Shown here in pieces: positions 30,844 to 42,983 of a DNA stretch of 64,000 bases (its first letter is position 1; every line of letters starts with the position of its first letter). Location: NCBI RefSeq assembly GCF_009709575.1, contig NZ_WIXO01000001.1:3846001-3910000 (forward strand), written 5' to 3'. The position numbers and the translations under genes were made by a program. This DNA comes from Streptomyces taklimakanensis. Lineage in GTDB: Bacteria > Actinomycetota > Actinomycetes > Streptomycetales > Streptomycetaceae. The notes under the pieces are model-generated. The model ran no database searches and was not told the origin of the DNA. It worked only from the letters and a program-made list of their open reading frames with translations.

Positions 30844-33399
30844 GTGGACGAGGACGGCGTGAGCGATCCCCCCAAGACATTCCACAGCACGGGCGAGCGG
30901 GTGAGCACCTCGCTACTGGACACGCTGCGCATCGGCATCGTCATGTTCGACGCCGAGGGATACGTCCGGCTGTGGAGCCCGGCCACCGAGGAGATCCTCG
31001 GCTGGCCCGCCGAGGAGATCGTCGGCCGCCACTACGCCGACTACCTCACCGGCCCTCCCGTGACCTCGCCCTCCGGCACCCCCGTGGGCGCCGGGGAGAT
31101 CTACGACGCCCTCCAGCACGAGAAGTACTGGCGCGGCATCCTGCGCGTGCGCCACCGGGGCGGGCACACCGTCGAGGTCGAGGGCCGTGCCTCGCTGATC
31201 ACCCCCGCCGGCGGCAGACCGTTCATTCTGGCCAACCTCGTCGAGACCTCCCGGCTGCGCGCCGTCGAGCACGACCTCGCCGCGCTCGACGCCCTCTTCG
31301 CCACCTCCCCGCTGGGCATCGCCTTCCTCGACACCGAGCACCGCTACGTCCGCGTCAACGACGCGCTCGCCCGGCTCAACGGGGTGCCGGTCTCCGAGAC
31401 GCTGGGCAGGAGCACCAGGGAAGTCCTGCCCCCGCGTACGGCCGAGAGCCTCACGCAGATCCAGTCCCTGGTGCTGAAGACCGGTCGCCCCGTGGTGGAC
31501 ACGGTCGTCGCGGCGCCCGACGGGCACGGCTGGCACTCGGTGTCGTACGGCAGGCTCACCTCGCCCGACGGGCGCGTCCTCGGGGTGAGTTCCACGGTCA
31601 TGGACGTCACCGAACGGCGCGACGCGATGGAGAAGATCGAGCGCGCCCGCCAGCGACTCAAACTCCTCGACGACGTCGGTGTGGCCCTCGGCGACCTGCT
31701 CGACCTCCCCCGGCTCGCCGGCACCCTCGCCGACTCCCTGGTCCCGCGCTTCGCCGACTACGCCAGTGTGATGCTGTACGCCTCCGTGGCGCACGGCGGC
31801 GAACTGCCCCGCCCCGACCGCCTGCCGGACTCCCCGCTGCTCCAGCTGGGCACCGCCGCCAAGACGCGCGGTCCGACGGTCGACGCCGTGCTGCGGGTCG
31901 GCCGGGAGGTCGTCTTCGCCCCGGAGTCGGTGTTCGGCAAGGTGCTCGGCTCGGCCGTCCCCCACATGACGCTGACCGAGGAGGACCTGCGCTCCGCCCT
32001 CCACCCCGACGACCCCGCCTCCTCGGTCGCCAACCCCCTGAACGTCGCCTCCGTGCTGATCGTCCCGCTGCGGGCCCGCGACGTCGTCCTCGGACTGCTG
32101 GTGCTCGGCCGCGCCGAGGGCCGGGCCCCCTTCGACCGCGACGACCTCGCGCTCACCATGGAGCTGGCCGGACGCGCCGGGATCAGCCTGGACAACGCCC
32201 GCCTCTACGCCCGCGAGCGCGAGAGCGCCCTGATGCTCCAGCGCAGCCTGCTGCCCCAGCACGTGCCCTCGCCGCCCGGTGTGCAGGTCGCCTACCGCTA
32301 CGTTCCCGGGGGCAGCCGGACCGAGGCCGAGGCGGAGGCGGGCGGCGACTGGTTCGACGTGATCTCCCTGGCGGGCGGTCGGATCGCCCTCGTCGTCGGT
32401 GACGTGATGGGCCACGGGCTGCGCGCGGCGGCCACGATGGGGCGGCTGCGCACGGCGGTGCGCACCCTGGCCGGCCTGGACCTGTCCCCCGACGAGCTGC
32501 TGCGCCGGGTCAACGACCTGGCCGACGACCTGGCCCAGGGGCCCGACGAGCCGCTCATGGCCACCTGCGTCTACGCCGTCTACGACCCCTCCACCCGCCG
32601 CTGCACCCTCGCCACGGCCGGGCACGTGCCGCCGCTGCTGCTCGTCGACGACGGGAGCGGAGGCTGGTCCGTGGCGCCCGTCGAGGCGCCCTCGGGCGCG
32701 CCCCTCGGTGTCGACGGGGTGGAGTTCGAGTCCGTGGAACTGACGGTGGAGGAGGGGGCGCTCCTCGTCCTCTACACCGACGGGCTGATCGAGCACCGCG
32801 GCGAGGACATCACCGAGGGCCTGGACCGGCTGGTCCGGCTGCTCGCCGAGCTGCCGGACCAGCCCTTCCTGGAGGACGTCTGCGACCGGGTGCTCGACGG
32901 CATGGCCCCCGGGGGCGGCACGCCCGACCCCCGGGGCGTCGGGCCGGGTGGCTCCGGTGCCTCCGCCGGCCCGGTCGACTCCGTCGACGACGTGGCGCTG
33001 CTGCTCGCCCGGCTCGGTGGCCTCCCTGAGGGCAGCGCCGCCTCCTGGACCTTCCCCGCCGAGCGCTACGCGGTGCGCCGGGCCCGCGACGCCGCCCGCC
33101 GGACGCTGCGCGAGTGGGGGCTGGGCGAGCTGGTCGACGACACGGCGTTGCTCGTCAGCGAGTTGGTCACCAACTCCATGCGCCACGCCCACGGACCCAT
33201 CGGGGTGCGGATGGTGCGAGGCTCGTCCCTGCTGGTGGAGGTCTCCGACCCGCTGCCCGTCCCGCCCAGGGAGCACGTCGCCACCGAGGACGACGAGGGC
33301 GGGCGCGGCATCCAGCTCGTCGCCCGCGGGGCGCGCCGTTGGGGAACGCGGCACGGGCCGATCGGCAAGACCGTGTGGTTCGAACTCCCCATTCCCTGA
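30844..33399 (+). CDS. PAS-PAS-GAF-SpoIIE phosphatase-HATPase protein
   Basis: An 851-residue cytosolic signalling protein. PAS 1 is at about 22-135 (LLDTLRIGIVMFDAEGYVRLWSPA), PAS 2 at about 145-265 (LFATSPLGIAFLDTEHRYVRVNDALA), GAF at about 280-455, and the PP2C/SpoIIE domain at about 460-690 with [46 protein letters not shown] and DDVALLLARL. HATPase at about 730-851 has [17 protein letters not shown] and GGRGIQLVARGARRW. It should integrate a ligand or redox signal into dephosphorylation of an anti-sigma antagonist, with its own kinase-like module. The start is GTG 30844. It precedes a paralogue of similar build. Confidence 0.92.
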   Translation: MDEDGVSDPPKTFHSTGERVSTSLLDTLRIGIVMFDAEGYVRLWSPATEEILGWPAEEIVGRHYADYLTGPPVTSPSGTPVGAGEIYDALQHEKYWRGILRVRHRGGHTVEVEGRASLITPAGGRPFILANLVETSRLRAVEHDLAALDALFATSPLGIAFLDTEHRYVRVNDALARLNGVPVSETLGRSTREVLPPRTAESLTQIQSLVLKTGRPVVDTVVAAPDGHGWHSVSYGRLTSPDGRVLGVSSTVMDVTERRDAMEKIERARQRLKLLDDVGVALGDLLDLPRLAGTLADSLVPRFADYASVMLYASVAHGGELPRPDRLPDSPLLQLGTAAKTRGPTVDAVLRVGREVVFAPESVFGKVLGSAVPHMTLTEEDLRSALHPDDPASSVANPLNVASVLIVPLRARDVVLGLLVLGRAEGRAPFDRDDLALTMELAGRAGISLDNARLYARERESALMLQRSLLPQHVPSPPGVQVAYRYVPGGSRTEAEAEAGGDWFDVISLAGGRIALVVGDVMGHGLRAAATMGRLRTAVRTLAGLDLSPDELLRRVNDLADDLAQGPDEPLMATCVYAVYDPSTRRCTLATAGHVPPLLLVDDGSGGWSVAPVEAPSGAPLGVDGVEFESVELTVEEGALLVLYTDGLIEHRGEDITEGLDRLVRLLAELPDQPFLEDVCDRVLDGMAPGGGTPDPRGVGPGGSGASAGPVDSVDDVALLLARLGGLPEGSAASWTFPAERYAVRRARDAARRTLREWGLGELVDDTALLVSELVTNSMRHAHGPIGVRMVRGSSLLVEVSDPLPVPPREHVATEDDEGGRGIQLVARGARRWGTRHGPIGKTVWFELPIP

Positions 33400-33829
33400 C
33401 GGCGGTACGGCCGGTACCGCCGTCCCGGGCCGCCCCGACCGCATCCCCGGGGCCTCGCCCGCGGTGTTCCCGACCGGTGTTCCCGACAATGTTCCTGGCC
33501 ACGGGCCCGGGAGAAGGGAACGATCCCATTCCGGCCGCCAGGAGAGCGATCCCGTCCGTACCTTGACGCTGTGTCGAGAGGACCGGAAAAATTACGCCAC
33601 GCCACGCCACGTGTCTCCGCTCCTCCGGCGGTGCCGCCACCTGTCCGGTACGCGGGCCGTACCGCTTTGGTGTGTGGTTCGGGCCGACCGTGCCCGGTTA
33701 GGAGAGAGGAGGAACGGGACTGGCTCGGTCCGCGCCGCACGTGGCGCGGACCGTGCGGTGGACGGGACCGGTGTGTCCCGGGCGGTACGCGCCCGGGAGG
33801 ACGCCGGACCGGAACAGGAAGGGGCGGCG
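33400..33829. other. 430-nt intergenic region, no gene seen
   Basis: The region lies between the two phosphatase genes. It holds a TTGACG -35-like element (33563-33568) with an AT-rich stretch about 18 nt later (GGAAAAATTACG), and the short tandem ACGCC repeat at about 33594-33612. It probably contains the promoter of the next gene. The open frames crossing it look like extensions of coding bias. Confidence 0.45.
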
Positions 33830-35614
33830 TTGAACGACATTCCAGCCGAGGCGGGAAAGCCGGACGACGTACGCCGGGCCCTGGCACTGTTGAACGCGGC
33901 GGGGGCCCGGATAGGCAACTCCCTCGACCTGGACACCACCGCCCGCGAACTGCTCGACGTCGCCGTGCCGCAGTTCTGCGACCTGGCCTCCGTGGACCTG
34001 TACCCCGAGGTGTTCTCGGGCGAGGACCCCCGGGCCGGCGAGGGCCTGGACGGCACCCGTCCGCTGCGCCGGGTCGCCTTCGCCAGCGCCGTCTCGGACG
34101 GCCCCATCACCCTCGGCCGGCGCGTCGGTGGCGAACCCGACCCCGAACCGGTCGAACTCGGCAGCGTCCACCGCTATCCGGCGGGCTCCCCGTACGCCGA
34201 CGCGCTGCGCACCGCCCGCGTCCAGCGCGCCACCGGGACCCTGGTGCAGTCCACCCTCGCCGTGCCCATGGTCGCGCGCGGTCGGGTGCTGGGACTGGTG
34301 CAGTTCTCCCGCACCAAGGGCAGCGAGCCCTTCGGGGAGCGCGACGCCGCGCTCGGCGCCGAGTTGGCCGCCCGCGCCGCCGTCTGCGTCGACAACGCCC
34401 GCCTCTACCGCAGGGAGCACGAGCGCGCGCTGATCCTCCAGCGCAGTCTGCTGCCGCCGGACGACCCGGAGGCCGCCGGGCTCGACATCGCCTGCCGTTA
34501 CCTGCCCGGGACCGCGGCGACCGAGGTGGGCGGCGACTGGTTCGACGTCATAGAACTGCCCGGGCACCGCACCGCCCTGGTGGTCGGTGACGTGATGGGC
34601 CGCGGCCTGCGCGCGGCCGTCGCCATGGGCGAGTTGCGCACCGCCGTGCGGACGCTCGCCATGCTGGATCTGGAACCCGCCGAGGTGCTGGGCGCCCTCG
34701 ACGAGATCGCCCGCGGCCTGGGCGCCTCCCGCGACGGCCGGGGGGAGTCCCCCGGCCGGGACGCCGACCTCTCCGAGGTGTACCTGGCCACCTGCGTCTA
34801 CGCCGTCTACGACCCCGTCACCCGGCGTTGCACCTTCGCCAACGCCGGTCACCTGCCGCCCGTGCTGGTCGAGCCGCGCGAGGGGGACGACGAACAGCCC
34901 GCGCTGCTGCTGGAGGTGCCCCGGGGCGTGCCGTTGGGCGTGGGCGGCGAACCCTTCGAGGAGACGGAGGTCGAGCTGCCGGACGGCTCCCTGCTCGCCC
35001 TCTACACCGACGGCCTGGTCGAGTCCCGCTACCAGCCGCTGGACGAGGGGCTCCAGGCCCTGCGCACCACCCTGGCGGGCCCCGACCGGCCGCTGGAGGA
35101 CGTCTGCGACGAGGTGTTGGGCGCGCTGGAGACCCACCACGGCGAGGACGACATCGCCCTGCTGCTGGCCCGGATCCAGGGGCTGCCCGCCGACGCGGTG
35201 GGCGACTGGAGGCTGCCCGCCGAGCCCCGCTCGGTCTCCCGGGCCCGGGAACTGGCCCGCCGACAGCTCGCCGCCTGGAACCTGGAGGACCTGGGCGACA
35301 CCGCCGAGCTCCTCGTCAGCGAACTGGTCACCAACGCGCTGCGCCACGGGGAGGGGGAGATACGGCTGCGCCTGCTGCTGGACCGCACCCTGGTCTGCGA
35401 GGTCTGGGACTCGGACCTGGTCCAGCCGCGTCGCCGGCGCGCCCGCGACACCGACGAGGGCGGACGCGGTCTCCAACTCGTCGACCTGCTCTCGGCCGGC
35501 TGGGGCAGCCGCCGCACCCCGCGCGGCAAGACGGTGTGGTTCGAACTCGACCTCCCCCGGGAGGGGGAGACCAAGCCCCCGGACACCGCGCAGGCGCTGC
35601 TGAGCCTGTTCTGA
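33830..35614 (+). CDS. GAF-SpoIIE phosphatase-HATPase protein
   Basis: A 594-residue paralogue of the preceding gene without PAS domains. GAF is at about 20-190 ([41 protein letters not shown]). PP2C/SpoIIE is at about 198-440 with [48 protein letters not shown] and [11 protein letters not shown], and HATPase at about 465-590 with [16 protein letters not shown] and [15 protein letters not shown]. The rare TTG start at 33830 is chosen because AGGAAGGGG lies 6 nt upstream and the N-terminus begins right before the GAF domain. Probably a stand-alone partner-switching regulator. Confidence 0.9.
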   Translation: MNDIPAEAGKPDDVRRALALLNAAGARIGNSLDLDTTARELLDVAVPQFCDLASVDLYPEVFSGEDPRAGEGLDGTRPLRRVAFASAVSDGPITLGRRVGGEPDPEPVELGSVHRYPAGSPYADALRTARVQRATGTLVQSTLAVPMVARGRVLGLVQFSRTKGSEPFGERDAALGAELAARAAVCVDNARLYRREHERALILQRSLLPPDDPEAAGLDIACRYLPGTAATEVGGDWFDVIELPGHRTALVVGDVMGRGLRAAVAMGELRTAVRTLAMLDLEPAEVLGALDEIARGLGASRDGRGESPGRDADLSEVYLATCVYAVYDPVTRRCTFANAGHLPPVLVEPREGDDEQPALLLEVPRGVPLGVGGEPFEETEVELPDGSLLALYTDGLVESRYQPLDEGLQALRTTLAGPDRPLEDVCDEVLGALETHHGEDDIALLLARIQGLPADAVGDWRLPAEPRSVSRARELARRQLAAWNLEDLGDTAELLVSELVTNALRHGEGEIRLRLLLDRTLVCEVWDSDLVQPRRRRARDTDEGGRGLQLVDLLSAGWGSRRTPRGKTVWFELDLPREGETKPPDTAQALLSLF

Positions 35615-35650
35615 CGCTCCCGCGCCGGAGCACCCCGGCGCGGAGGCGTC
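35613..35650. terminator. Hairpin after GAF-SpoIIE gene
   Basis: A 16-bp stem with two adjacent mismatches (35613-35628 with 35635-35650) begins at the stop codon. Confidence 0.6.
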
Positions 35651-35933
35651 CGCCGCGCGTCCGTACCGCCGGGCAGTGGACGTGCCGTGCGTCACATCAG
35701 GCCTGCCGCAGATCCGTACGGACCCGGGTGGGACGGGGCGAAACCCCCGGCCGACGGGCCGTACGGCACCGGGGGCCGGCCGAGCGCCGCCCGGGAGCGG
35801 GCCGTCGTCCCCCGCCCACCGGCGCCGGGCCCGTACCATGGAAGGACGACAGGCCGTGGCGATGATCAGCCCGGCGGGCGCGCGACGCACCGGTCGCGCC
35901 GCCATCCACGACCCCGGGAGAAGCGCCCCCAGC
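35651..35933. other. typA leader/promoter region
   Basis: No convincing gene is present. TACCAT (35834-35839) is a plausible -10 box, giving a leader of about 88 nt before typA. A GTACGG-rich partial inverted repeat is seen at about 35725-35770. Confidence 0.4.
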
Positions 35934-37841
<1,908 letters not shown>

Positions 37842-37871
37842 CCCGGCTCGTCCGGGCCCACCGACGAAAGC

Positions 37872-37896
37872 GCCCGTCCCCTCGTCGGGGGCGGGC
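37872..37896. terminator. Terminator of typA
   Basis: A 10-bp GC stem with one G-U pair (37872-37881 with 37887-37896) is followed by CCTTCC, 30 nt past the stop codon. Confidence 0.75.
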
Positions 37897-38169
37897 CTTC
37901 CGCCGTTCCGGACGCCGCCGAACTTCCGCGGCCGGACCGGTCTGCGCGCCGCCGTGCGGCCCCGTCCGGCACCGGGGCGACGCGTTGCGGGCCGTCAAGC
38001 GAGTTTGGTGCACGATCCGTCCGTAATGCGAACCAGGTGCACCGGAAGAAGTGTTAACAGTCCGTTTCGCGGTCGTCTGTAACGGATTGTTTTGTCCGGA
38101 TTCCGAGCTTCAGGTGTACGGGATGTGACCAAACCGAGATCCCTCAGCAGTGGTTTACGCGCGCCGATT

Positions 38170-38184
38170 ACCCAATAGTTGGGT
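38170..38184. promoter_or_regulatory. Palindrome ACCCAATAGTTGGGT
   Basis: A perfect 6-bp-arm dyad with a TAG centre lies 136 nt upstream of the first peptide-binding-protein gene. It is a candidate operator; no known regulator is assigned. Confidence 0.5.
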
Positions 38185-38320
38185 CATTGAATCCGGATCG
38201 AGGAGCGTGCGCACTGACCGCGCTGACTCGTGACAACGGGACCCGCTGAGGTCGGCCCAGAGCCGGTGCGGACAGCGGTGGACCGTCTGTACAACAGTGG
38301 ACTCCTGAGGAGGCAAACCC

Positions 38321-39952
38321 ATGCGCGGTGCCAAGAGCGCCAAGTGGGTCGCGAGCGCGATAGCCGTGACCCTGGCTGCGACCGCCTGCAGCAGCGGCAG
38401 CGACGGCGGGGGCGACGAAGGCGCCAACGGCGGCGCGATCAGCATGGACATCGCGGAGCCGAAGCGTCTGATTCCGGCCACCACGACCGAGAGCTCCGGC
38501 AACCAGGTGCTGTCGGCGCTGTTCACCCCGCTCGTCGAGTTCGACGAGAACAACAAGCCGGTCATGGCGGCGGCCGAGTCGATCGAGAGCACCGACAACA
38601 AGGTGTGGACGATCAAGCTCAAGGACGCCACGTTCCACGACGGCACGCCCGTCAAGGCCGAGAACTACGTGAAGGCGTGGAACTGGGGCGCCTACGGCCC
38701 GAACGCCGCGGACGGGAACTACTTCTTCGGGACCATCGAGGGTTACGAGGACCTGAACCCGCAGGACCCGGACGGCGAGGAGGGCCCGAAGAAGGCCCCC
38801 GAGCCCAAGGCCAAGGAGCTCAGCGGCCTCAAGGCCGTCGACGACAAGACCATCGAGGTCACCCTCTCGGATCCGTTCTCCGGATTCCCCTCGCTGCTCG
38901 GCTACACGGTCTTCTACCCGATGCCGGACTCCGCGTTCGAGGACGTCGAGAAGTACGAGGAAGCCCCGATCGGCCAGGGCCCCTTCAAGATGAAGGGCGA
39001 GTGGAAGCACGACCAGCTGGTCTCCGTCACCGCGTACGAGGACTACAAGCTGGGCGACAAGCCGAAGATCGAGGCCATCGACTTCAAGATCTACCAGGAC
39101 CAGAACACCGCGTACAACGACCTGCTCGCGGGCAACCTGGACGTCCTGCGCACGATCCCGACCGAGGTCATGGGCACCGCCAAGAGCGACCTCGGCGACC
39201 GGTTCAAGACCTCGCCGGCCTCCACCTTCCAGTTCCTGGCCTACCCCATGTACGAGGAGGCCTACGAGGACAAGCGGGTCCGCAAGGCGATCTCCATGGC
39301 CATCGACCGTGACGAGATCATCGACGTCGTCTTCCAGGGCTCCCAGGACTCGGCGCGCTCCTTCGTCTCGCCGGTCGTCAACGGCTACCGCGAGGACACC
39401 TGCGGCGAGGCCTGCAAGTTCGACCCGGCGGCCGCCAAGAAGCTCCTGCAGGAGGCCGGCGGCTTCAAGGGCGACAAGATCCAGCTCGGCTACAACGCCG
39501 ACGGCGGTCACAAGCAGTGGATCGACGCCACCTGCGACCAGATCCGCAAGAACCTCGGCGTCGAGTGCGTCGGCACCCCGATCCCGAAGTTCGCCGAGCT
39601 GCTGACCCAGGTCGAGAACGAGCAGTTCTCCGGCGCGTTCCGGATGGGCTGGATCATGGACTACCCGTCCATGGAGAACTACCTCGGCCCGCTGTACAGC
39701 ACCGGTGGTTCGTCGAACTACTACGGCTTCAGCAACAAGGAGTTCGACAAGCTGGTCGCCGAGGGCCGCTCCGCGGAGACCGAGGAAGAGGCCATCGCCA
39801 AGTGGCAGCAGGCCGAGGACATCCTGGCCGAGGAGATGCCGGTCATCCCGCTCCGCTTCGGCAAGAACGTCTTCGGTCACTCGGAGTCCGTGAAGAACGT
39901 GGACATCGACCTCTACAACAACGTCGTCCTGGACCAGATCGAGAAGGCCTGA
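38321..39952 (+). CDS. Peptide ABC transporter substrate-binding lipoprotein (cluster 1)
   Basis: A 543-residue SBP_bac_5 family lipoprotein. The signal peptide ends in lipobox ATAC with Cys-23 followed by a Ser/Gly/Asp linker. The mature protein has NKVWTIKLKDATFHDGTPVKAENYVKAW, the family signature region, then VRKAISMAIDRDEII (about 322) and a C-terminal domain with FRMGWIMDYPSMENYLGPLY. It should deliver oligopeptides to the two permeases encoded next. It is followed by a perfect hairpin (39991-40025) before the first permease, which may raise SBP mRNA relative to the membrane parts. Substrate not predictable. Confidence 0.94.
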   Translation: MRGAKSAKWVASAIAVTLAATACSSGSDGGGDEGANGGAISMDIAEPKRLIPATTTESSGNQVLSALFTPLVEFDENNKPVMAAAESIESTDNKVWTIKLKDATFHDGTPVKAENYVKAWNWGAYGPNAADGNYFFGTIEGYEDLNPQDPDGEEGPKKAPEPKAKELSGLKAVDDKTIEVTLSDPFSGFPSLLGYTVFYPMPDSAFEDVEKYEEAPIGQGPFKMKGEWKHDQLVSVTAYEDYKLGDKPKIEAIDFKIYQDQNTAYNDLLAGNLDVLRTIPTEVMGTAKSDLGDRFKTSPASTFQFLAYPMYEEAYEDKRVRKAISMAIDRDEIIDVVFQGSQDSARSFVSPVVNGYREDTCGEACKFDPAAAKKLLQEAGGFKGDKIQLGYNADGGHKQWIDATCDQIRKNLGVECVGTPIPKFAELLTQVENEQFSGAFRMGWIMDYPSMENYLGPLYSTGGSSNYYGFSNKEFDKLVAEGRSAETEEEAIAKWQQAEDILAEEMPVIPLRFGKNVFGHSESVKNVDIDLYNNVVLDQIEKA

Positions 39953-39990
39953 CGGCCGTCCGAGCCATCGACGGAGCACAGTTTTGGGCC

Positions 39991-40025
39991 TGACGGTGGG
40001 GACAGGGATCCTGTCCCCACCGTCA
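39991..40025 (+). terminator. Intercistronic hairpin after SBP gene (cluster 1)
   Basis: A perfect 16-bp inverted repeat (39991-40006 with 40010-40025) with a GAT loop lies between the SBP and permease genes, overlapping nearly to the permease SD. It is probably an attenuator or mRNA-stabilising hairpin rather than a full terminator. Confidence 0.65.
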
Positions 40026-40043
40026 CCATGAGGAGGACCACCC

Positions 40044-40967
40044 ATGGGCCGGTACGTCGCCAGGCGACTACTGCAGATGATCCCGGTGTTCATCGGGACC
40101 ACAGCCATCATCTTCGCGCTCACCCTCGCGATCGGCGGAGATCCCGTCCAGAATCTCTACGGTGAGCGCCCCGTTCCGGACAGCGTCCGGATCGCGCTGA
40201 CCCAGCAGTACCATCTGGACGAGCCCTGGTACGTGCAGTACGGGTACTACCTCTCCGGGCTGGTCCAGGGGGACTTCGGTCAGAGCCTCGCGGGCCGCCC
40301 GATCGCGGACATGATCCTGGAGTCGTGGCCGCACACCGTGAGGCTCGCCCTGATCGCGCTGATCGTCGAGGCGACCATCGGCATCGCCGCCGGCCTCATG
40401 GCGGGACTGAAGCGCGGCAGCTTCGTGGACAACCTCGTCCTGCTGTCCACCCTCTCCGTGATCTCCATCCCGATCTTCGTCATCGGCAACTTCGCCCAGA
40501 TCTTCATCGGTGTGAAGTGGGGGCTCCTGCCGGTCGCGAACGTCATCGACGGATGGCAGAGCTATCTGATGCCCGGCATCGTCCTCGGCTCGGTCTCCCT
40601 GGCCTACATCGCCCGGCTCACCCGGGCCTCCGTGGCGGAGAACCTGAGGACCGACTACGTCCGCACCGCGAAGGCCAAGGGCCTGCCGCAGTCGCGGATC
40701 TTCAGCGTGCACGTCCTGCGCAACTCGCTCATCCCGGTGGTGACCTACCTGGGCGTCGACATCGGCACGCTGATGGGCGGAGCCATGGTCACCGAACGCA
40801 TCTTCAACGTGCCCGGCGTCGGCTTCAACGTCTTCAAGGCCACACAGATCGAGGACGGGCCGGTACTGGTCGGTTTCGTCTCCATGCTGGTGCTGGTGTA
40901 CCTCTTCGCCAGCCTGTTGGTGGACCTGCTCTACGCCGTGCTCGACCCGAGGATTCGCTATGTCTGA
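40044..40967 (+). CDS. Peptide ABC transporter permease, DppB/OppB type (cluster 1)
   Basis: A 307-residue inner-membrane subunit. MGRYVARRLLQMIPVFIGTTAIIFAL is the typical OppB N-terminus, and six hydrophobic segments follow. The EAA coupling loop is in YVRTAKAKGLPQSRIFSVHVLRNSLIPV (about 208-235), with the end VLDPRIRYV. ATG 40044 follows AGGAGG. It overlaps the next permease gene by 8 nt. It pairs with the DppC-type subunit to form the channel. Confidence 0.95.
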   Translation: MGRYVARRLLQMIPVFIGTTAIIFALTLAIGGDPVQNLYGERPVPDSVRIALTQQYHLDEPWYVQYGYYLSGLVQGDFGQSLAGRPIADMILESWPHTVRLALIALIVEATIGIAAGLMAGLKRGSFVDNLVLLSTLSVISIPIFVIGNFAQIFIGVKWGLLPVANVIDGWQSYLMPGIVLGSVSLAYIARLTRASVAENLRTDYVRTAKAKGLPQSRIFSVHVLRNSLIPVVTYLGVDIGTLMGGAMVTERIFNVPGVGFNVFKATQIEDGPVLVGFVSMLVLVYLFASLLVDLLYAVLDPRIRYV

Positions 40968-41919
40968 CACCAGTGCTCCCACCATGCCAGCGGCCACCGA
41001 CGTCCCGCCGTCCAAGGGCGGCGGTGACAACGGCGGCACCGGCAACGACGCCAAGTCCCGCAGCCTGATGCAGGACGCCGTACGGGACCTGGTGCGGCGG
41101 CCGGTCTTCATCGTCTCGGCCGGTGTCATCCTGTTCCTGTGCGTGATAGCCGCCTTCCCGGGACTGTTCACGGACGTCGACCCGCGGGCCTGCTCGCTCT
41201 CGCGTTCCCTGCAGGGGCCGAGCGCCGACGCCTGGTTCGGCTACGACGCACGGGGCTGCGACGTCTACGCCAGGGCCATCCACGGGACGCGGACCTCCAT
41301 CGTGGTCGGTGTCCTCGCCACCGTGGGGTCCGCCCTCATCGGCGGCCTGTTCGGCACCCTCGCCGGTTACCTGGGCGGCTGGATGGACTCGGTCATCTCC
41401 CGGGGCATCGACATCTTCCTGGGCCTGCCCTTCCTGGTCGGCGCCATCGTCATCCTGAACGCCTTCCGCAACCCCGACACGGGGGCTCGCGTCGGCGGCA
41501 TCTGGGGCGTCCTCGCGGCCCTGACCATCCTCGGCTGGATGAGCATGGCCCGTGTCATGCGGTCCTCGGTCATCCAGACCAAGCAGGCCGACTACGTGGC
41601 GGCCGCCCGCTCGCTCGGCGCCTCGACGAGCCGCATGGTGCTCCGGCACATCCTGCCCAACGCCGTCACGCCGCTCATCGTGGTGGCCACCATCGGCCTC
41701 GGCGTGATCATCTCGGCGGAGGCCACGCTGAGCTTCCTCGGCGTGGGCGTCCAGCCCCCGACGATCTCCTGGGGCGTGATGGTGAGCGAGTCCCTCGGAC
41801 GCGTGCGCGAGGCACTGCACCCGCTGCTCTTCCCGGCGGCGTTCGTCAGTGTCACGGTGTTGGCGTTCATCATGCTCGGCGACGCGGTGCGCGACGCCCT
41901 CGATCCCAAGCTGCGCTGA
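40960..41919 (+). CDS. Peptide ABC transporter permease, DppC/OppC type (cluster 1)
   Basis: A 319-residue permease. The charged cytoplasmic head (about 1-45) precedes TM1 (VFIVSAGVILFLCVIAAF), the periplasmic HWFG-equivalent DAWFGYDARGCDVYAR, and the EAA loop AARSLGASTSRMVLRHILPNAVTP (about 215-238). The end is GDAVRDALDPKLR. The last 69 nt (41851-41919) are identical to the cluster 2 homologue and mark the left edge of the homogenised block. The ATPase gene follows after 11 nt. Confidence 0.95.
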   Translation: MSDTSAPTMPAATDVPPSKGGGDNGGTGNDAKSRSLMQDAVRDLVRRPVFIVSAGVILFLCVIAAFPGLFTDVDPRACSLSRSLQGPSADAWFGYDARGCDVYARAIHGTRTSIVVGVLATVGSALIGGLFGTLAGYLGGWMDSVISRGIDIFLGLPFLVGAIVILNAFRNPDTGARVGGIWGVLAALTILGWMSMARVMRSSVIQTKQADYVAAARSLGASTSRMVLRHILPNAVTPLIVVATIGLGVIISAEATLSFLGVGVQPPTISWGVMVSESLGRVREALHPLLFPAAFVSVTVLAFIMLGDAVRDALDPKLR

Positions 41920-42914
41920 GGGAGGCGTACGTGATTACTGTGGACAAGACCGCGGATGCTTCCCGGTCGCAGGACCCGTCGGGTGCTCCGTTGTTGGAGG
42001 TCCGTGATCTGCATGTGGAGTTCGCGGGTCGGGATGGTGCGGTGCGTGCCGTCAACGGGGTGAACTATGACGTGCGGGCCGGTGAGACGCTGGCGGTGTT
42101 GGGGGAGTCGGGGTCGGGGAAGTCGGTGACCGCGCAGGCGGTGATGGGGATTCTCGACATGCCGCCGGGGCGGATTCCGAAGGGGGAGATCCTCTTCCAC
42201 GGGCAGGACATGTTGCGGATGTCCGAGGAGGAGCGGCGCAGGATTCGGGGTGCCCGGATCGCGATGATCTTCCAGGATGCTCTGTCGTCGTTGAATCCCG
42301 TGTTGAGTGTGGGGTTTCAGCTGGGGGAGATGTTCCGGGTTCATCAGGGGCTTTCGCGGAAGGATGCGAAGGCGAAGGCCGTGGAGCTGATGGATCGGGT
42401 GAAGATTCCGGCGGCGCGGGCGCGGGTGAACGATTATCCGCATCAGTTCTCCGGTGGTATGCGTCAGCGGATCATGATTGCGATGGCGTTGGCGTTGGAG
42501 CCCGAGTTGATCATCGCGGACGAGCCGACGACGGCGTTGGACGTGACGGTGCAGGCTCAGGTGATGGATCTGCTGGCGGAGTTGCAGCGCGAGTATCACA
42601 TGGGTCTGATTTTGATCACTCATGATCTGGGTGTGGTGGCCGATGTGGCGGACAAGATCGCGGTGATGTATGCGGGGCGGATCGTGGAGACCGCTCCGGT
42701 GCACGAGTTGTACAAGCGGCCGGCGCATCCGTATACGCGGGGTCTGTTGGATTCCATTCCGCGGTTGGACAGCAAGGGTCGGGAGTTGTACGCGATCAAG
42801 GGGTTGCCGCCGAACATGGCGGAGGTGCCGCCGGGGTGTGCGTTCAATCCGCGGTGTCCTCGGGCGCGTGAGGTGTGTCGGACCGACACCCCGCCCCTGT
42901 ACCAGGTCACCGAG
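41851..42914. repeat. Homogenised block A, copy 1
   Basis: This 1064-nt stretch matches 47901-48964 with only two differences on line-by-line reading (41936 and 41939). It covers the last 69 nt of the permease gene and most of the D-type ATPase gene. Flanking sequence on both sides is clearly diverged. Confidence 0.9.
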
Positions 42915-42983
42915 CCGGACGGCACGGAGCTGACCGGCCGGGCCAGCGCCTGCCACTTCTGGAAGGAGACCATCCATGGCTGA
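41931..42983 (+). CDS. Peptide ABC transporter ATPase, DppD/OppD type (cluster 1)
   Basis: A 350-residue ATPase. Walker [15 protein letters not shown] is near residue 53, the Q-loop [11 protein letters not shown], signature [15 protein letters not shown] near 174 and Walker [13 protein letters not shown] near 193. A C-terminal oligopeptide-transporter region carries [20 protein letters not shown] 41931 follows GAGGGAGG. The codon choice is striking: many G- and T-ending codons, unlike the C-rich neighbours. It is nearly identical at nucleotide level to 47981-49066 apart from the 3' end. It overlaps the next gene by 8 nt. Confidence 0.95.
   Translation: MITVDKTADASRSQDPSGAPLLEVRDLHVEFAGRDGAVRAVNGVNYDVRAGETLAVLGESGSGKSVTAQAVMGILDMPPGRIPKGEILFHGQDMLRMSEEERRRIRGARIAMIFQDALSSLNPVLSVGFQLGEMFRVHQGLSRKDAKAKAVELMDRVKIPAARARVNDYPHQFSGGMRQRIMIAMALALEPELIIADEPTTALDVTVQAQVMDLLAELQREYHMGLILITHDLGVVADVADKIAVMYAGRIVETAPVHELYKRPAHPYTRGLLDSIPRLDSKGRELYAIKGLPPNMAEVPPGCAFNPRCPRAREVCRTDTPPLYQVTEPDGTELTGRASACHFWKETIHG

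Larger units (their letters stand above)
37842..38320. other. 479-nt regulatory region before first peptide ABC operon
   Basis: No gene is supported. Past the typA terminator it contains two GGTGCAC copies (38007-38013 and 38036-38042), a T-rich tract (TTGTTTTGTCC near 38090), the palindrome at 38170-38184, and a GGAGG ribosome site just before ATG 38321. The relatively low GC fits a long promoter and leader. Confidence 0.5.
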
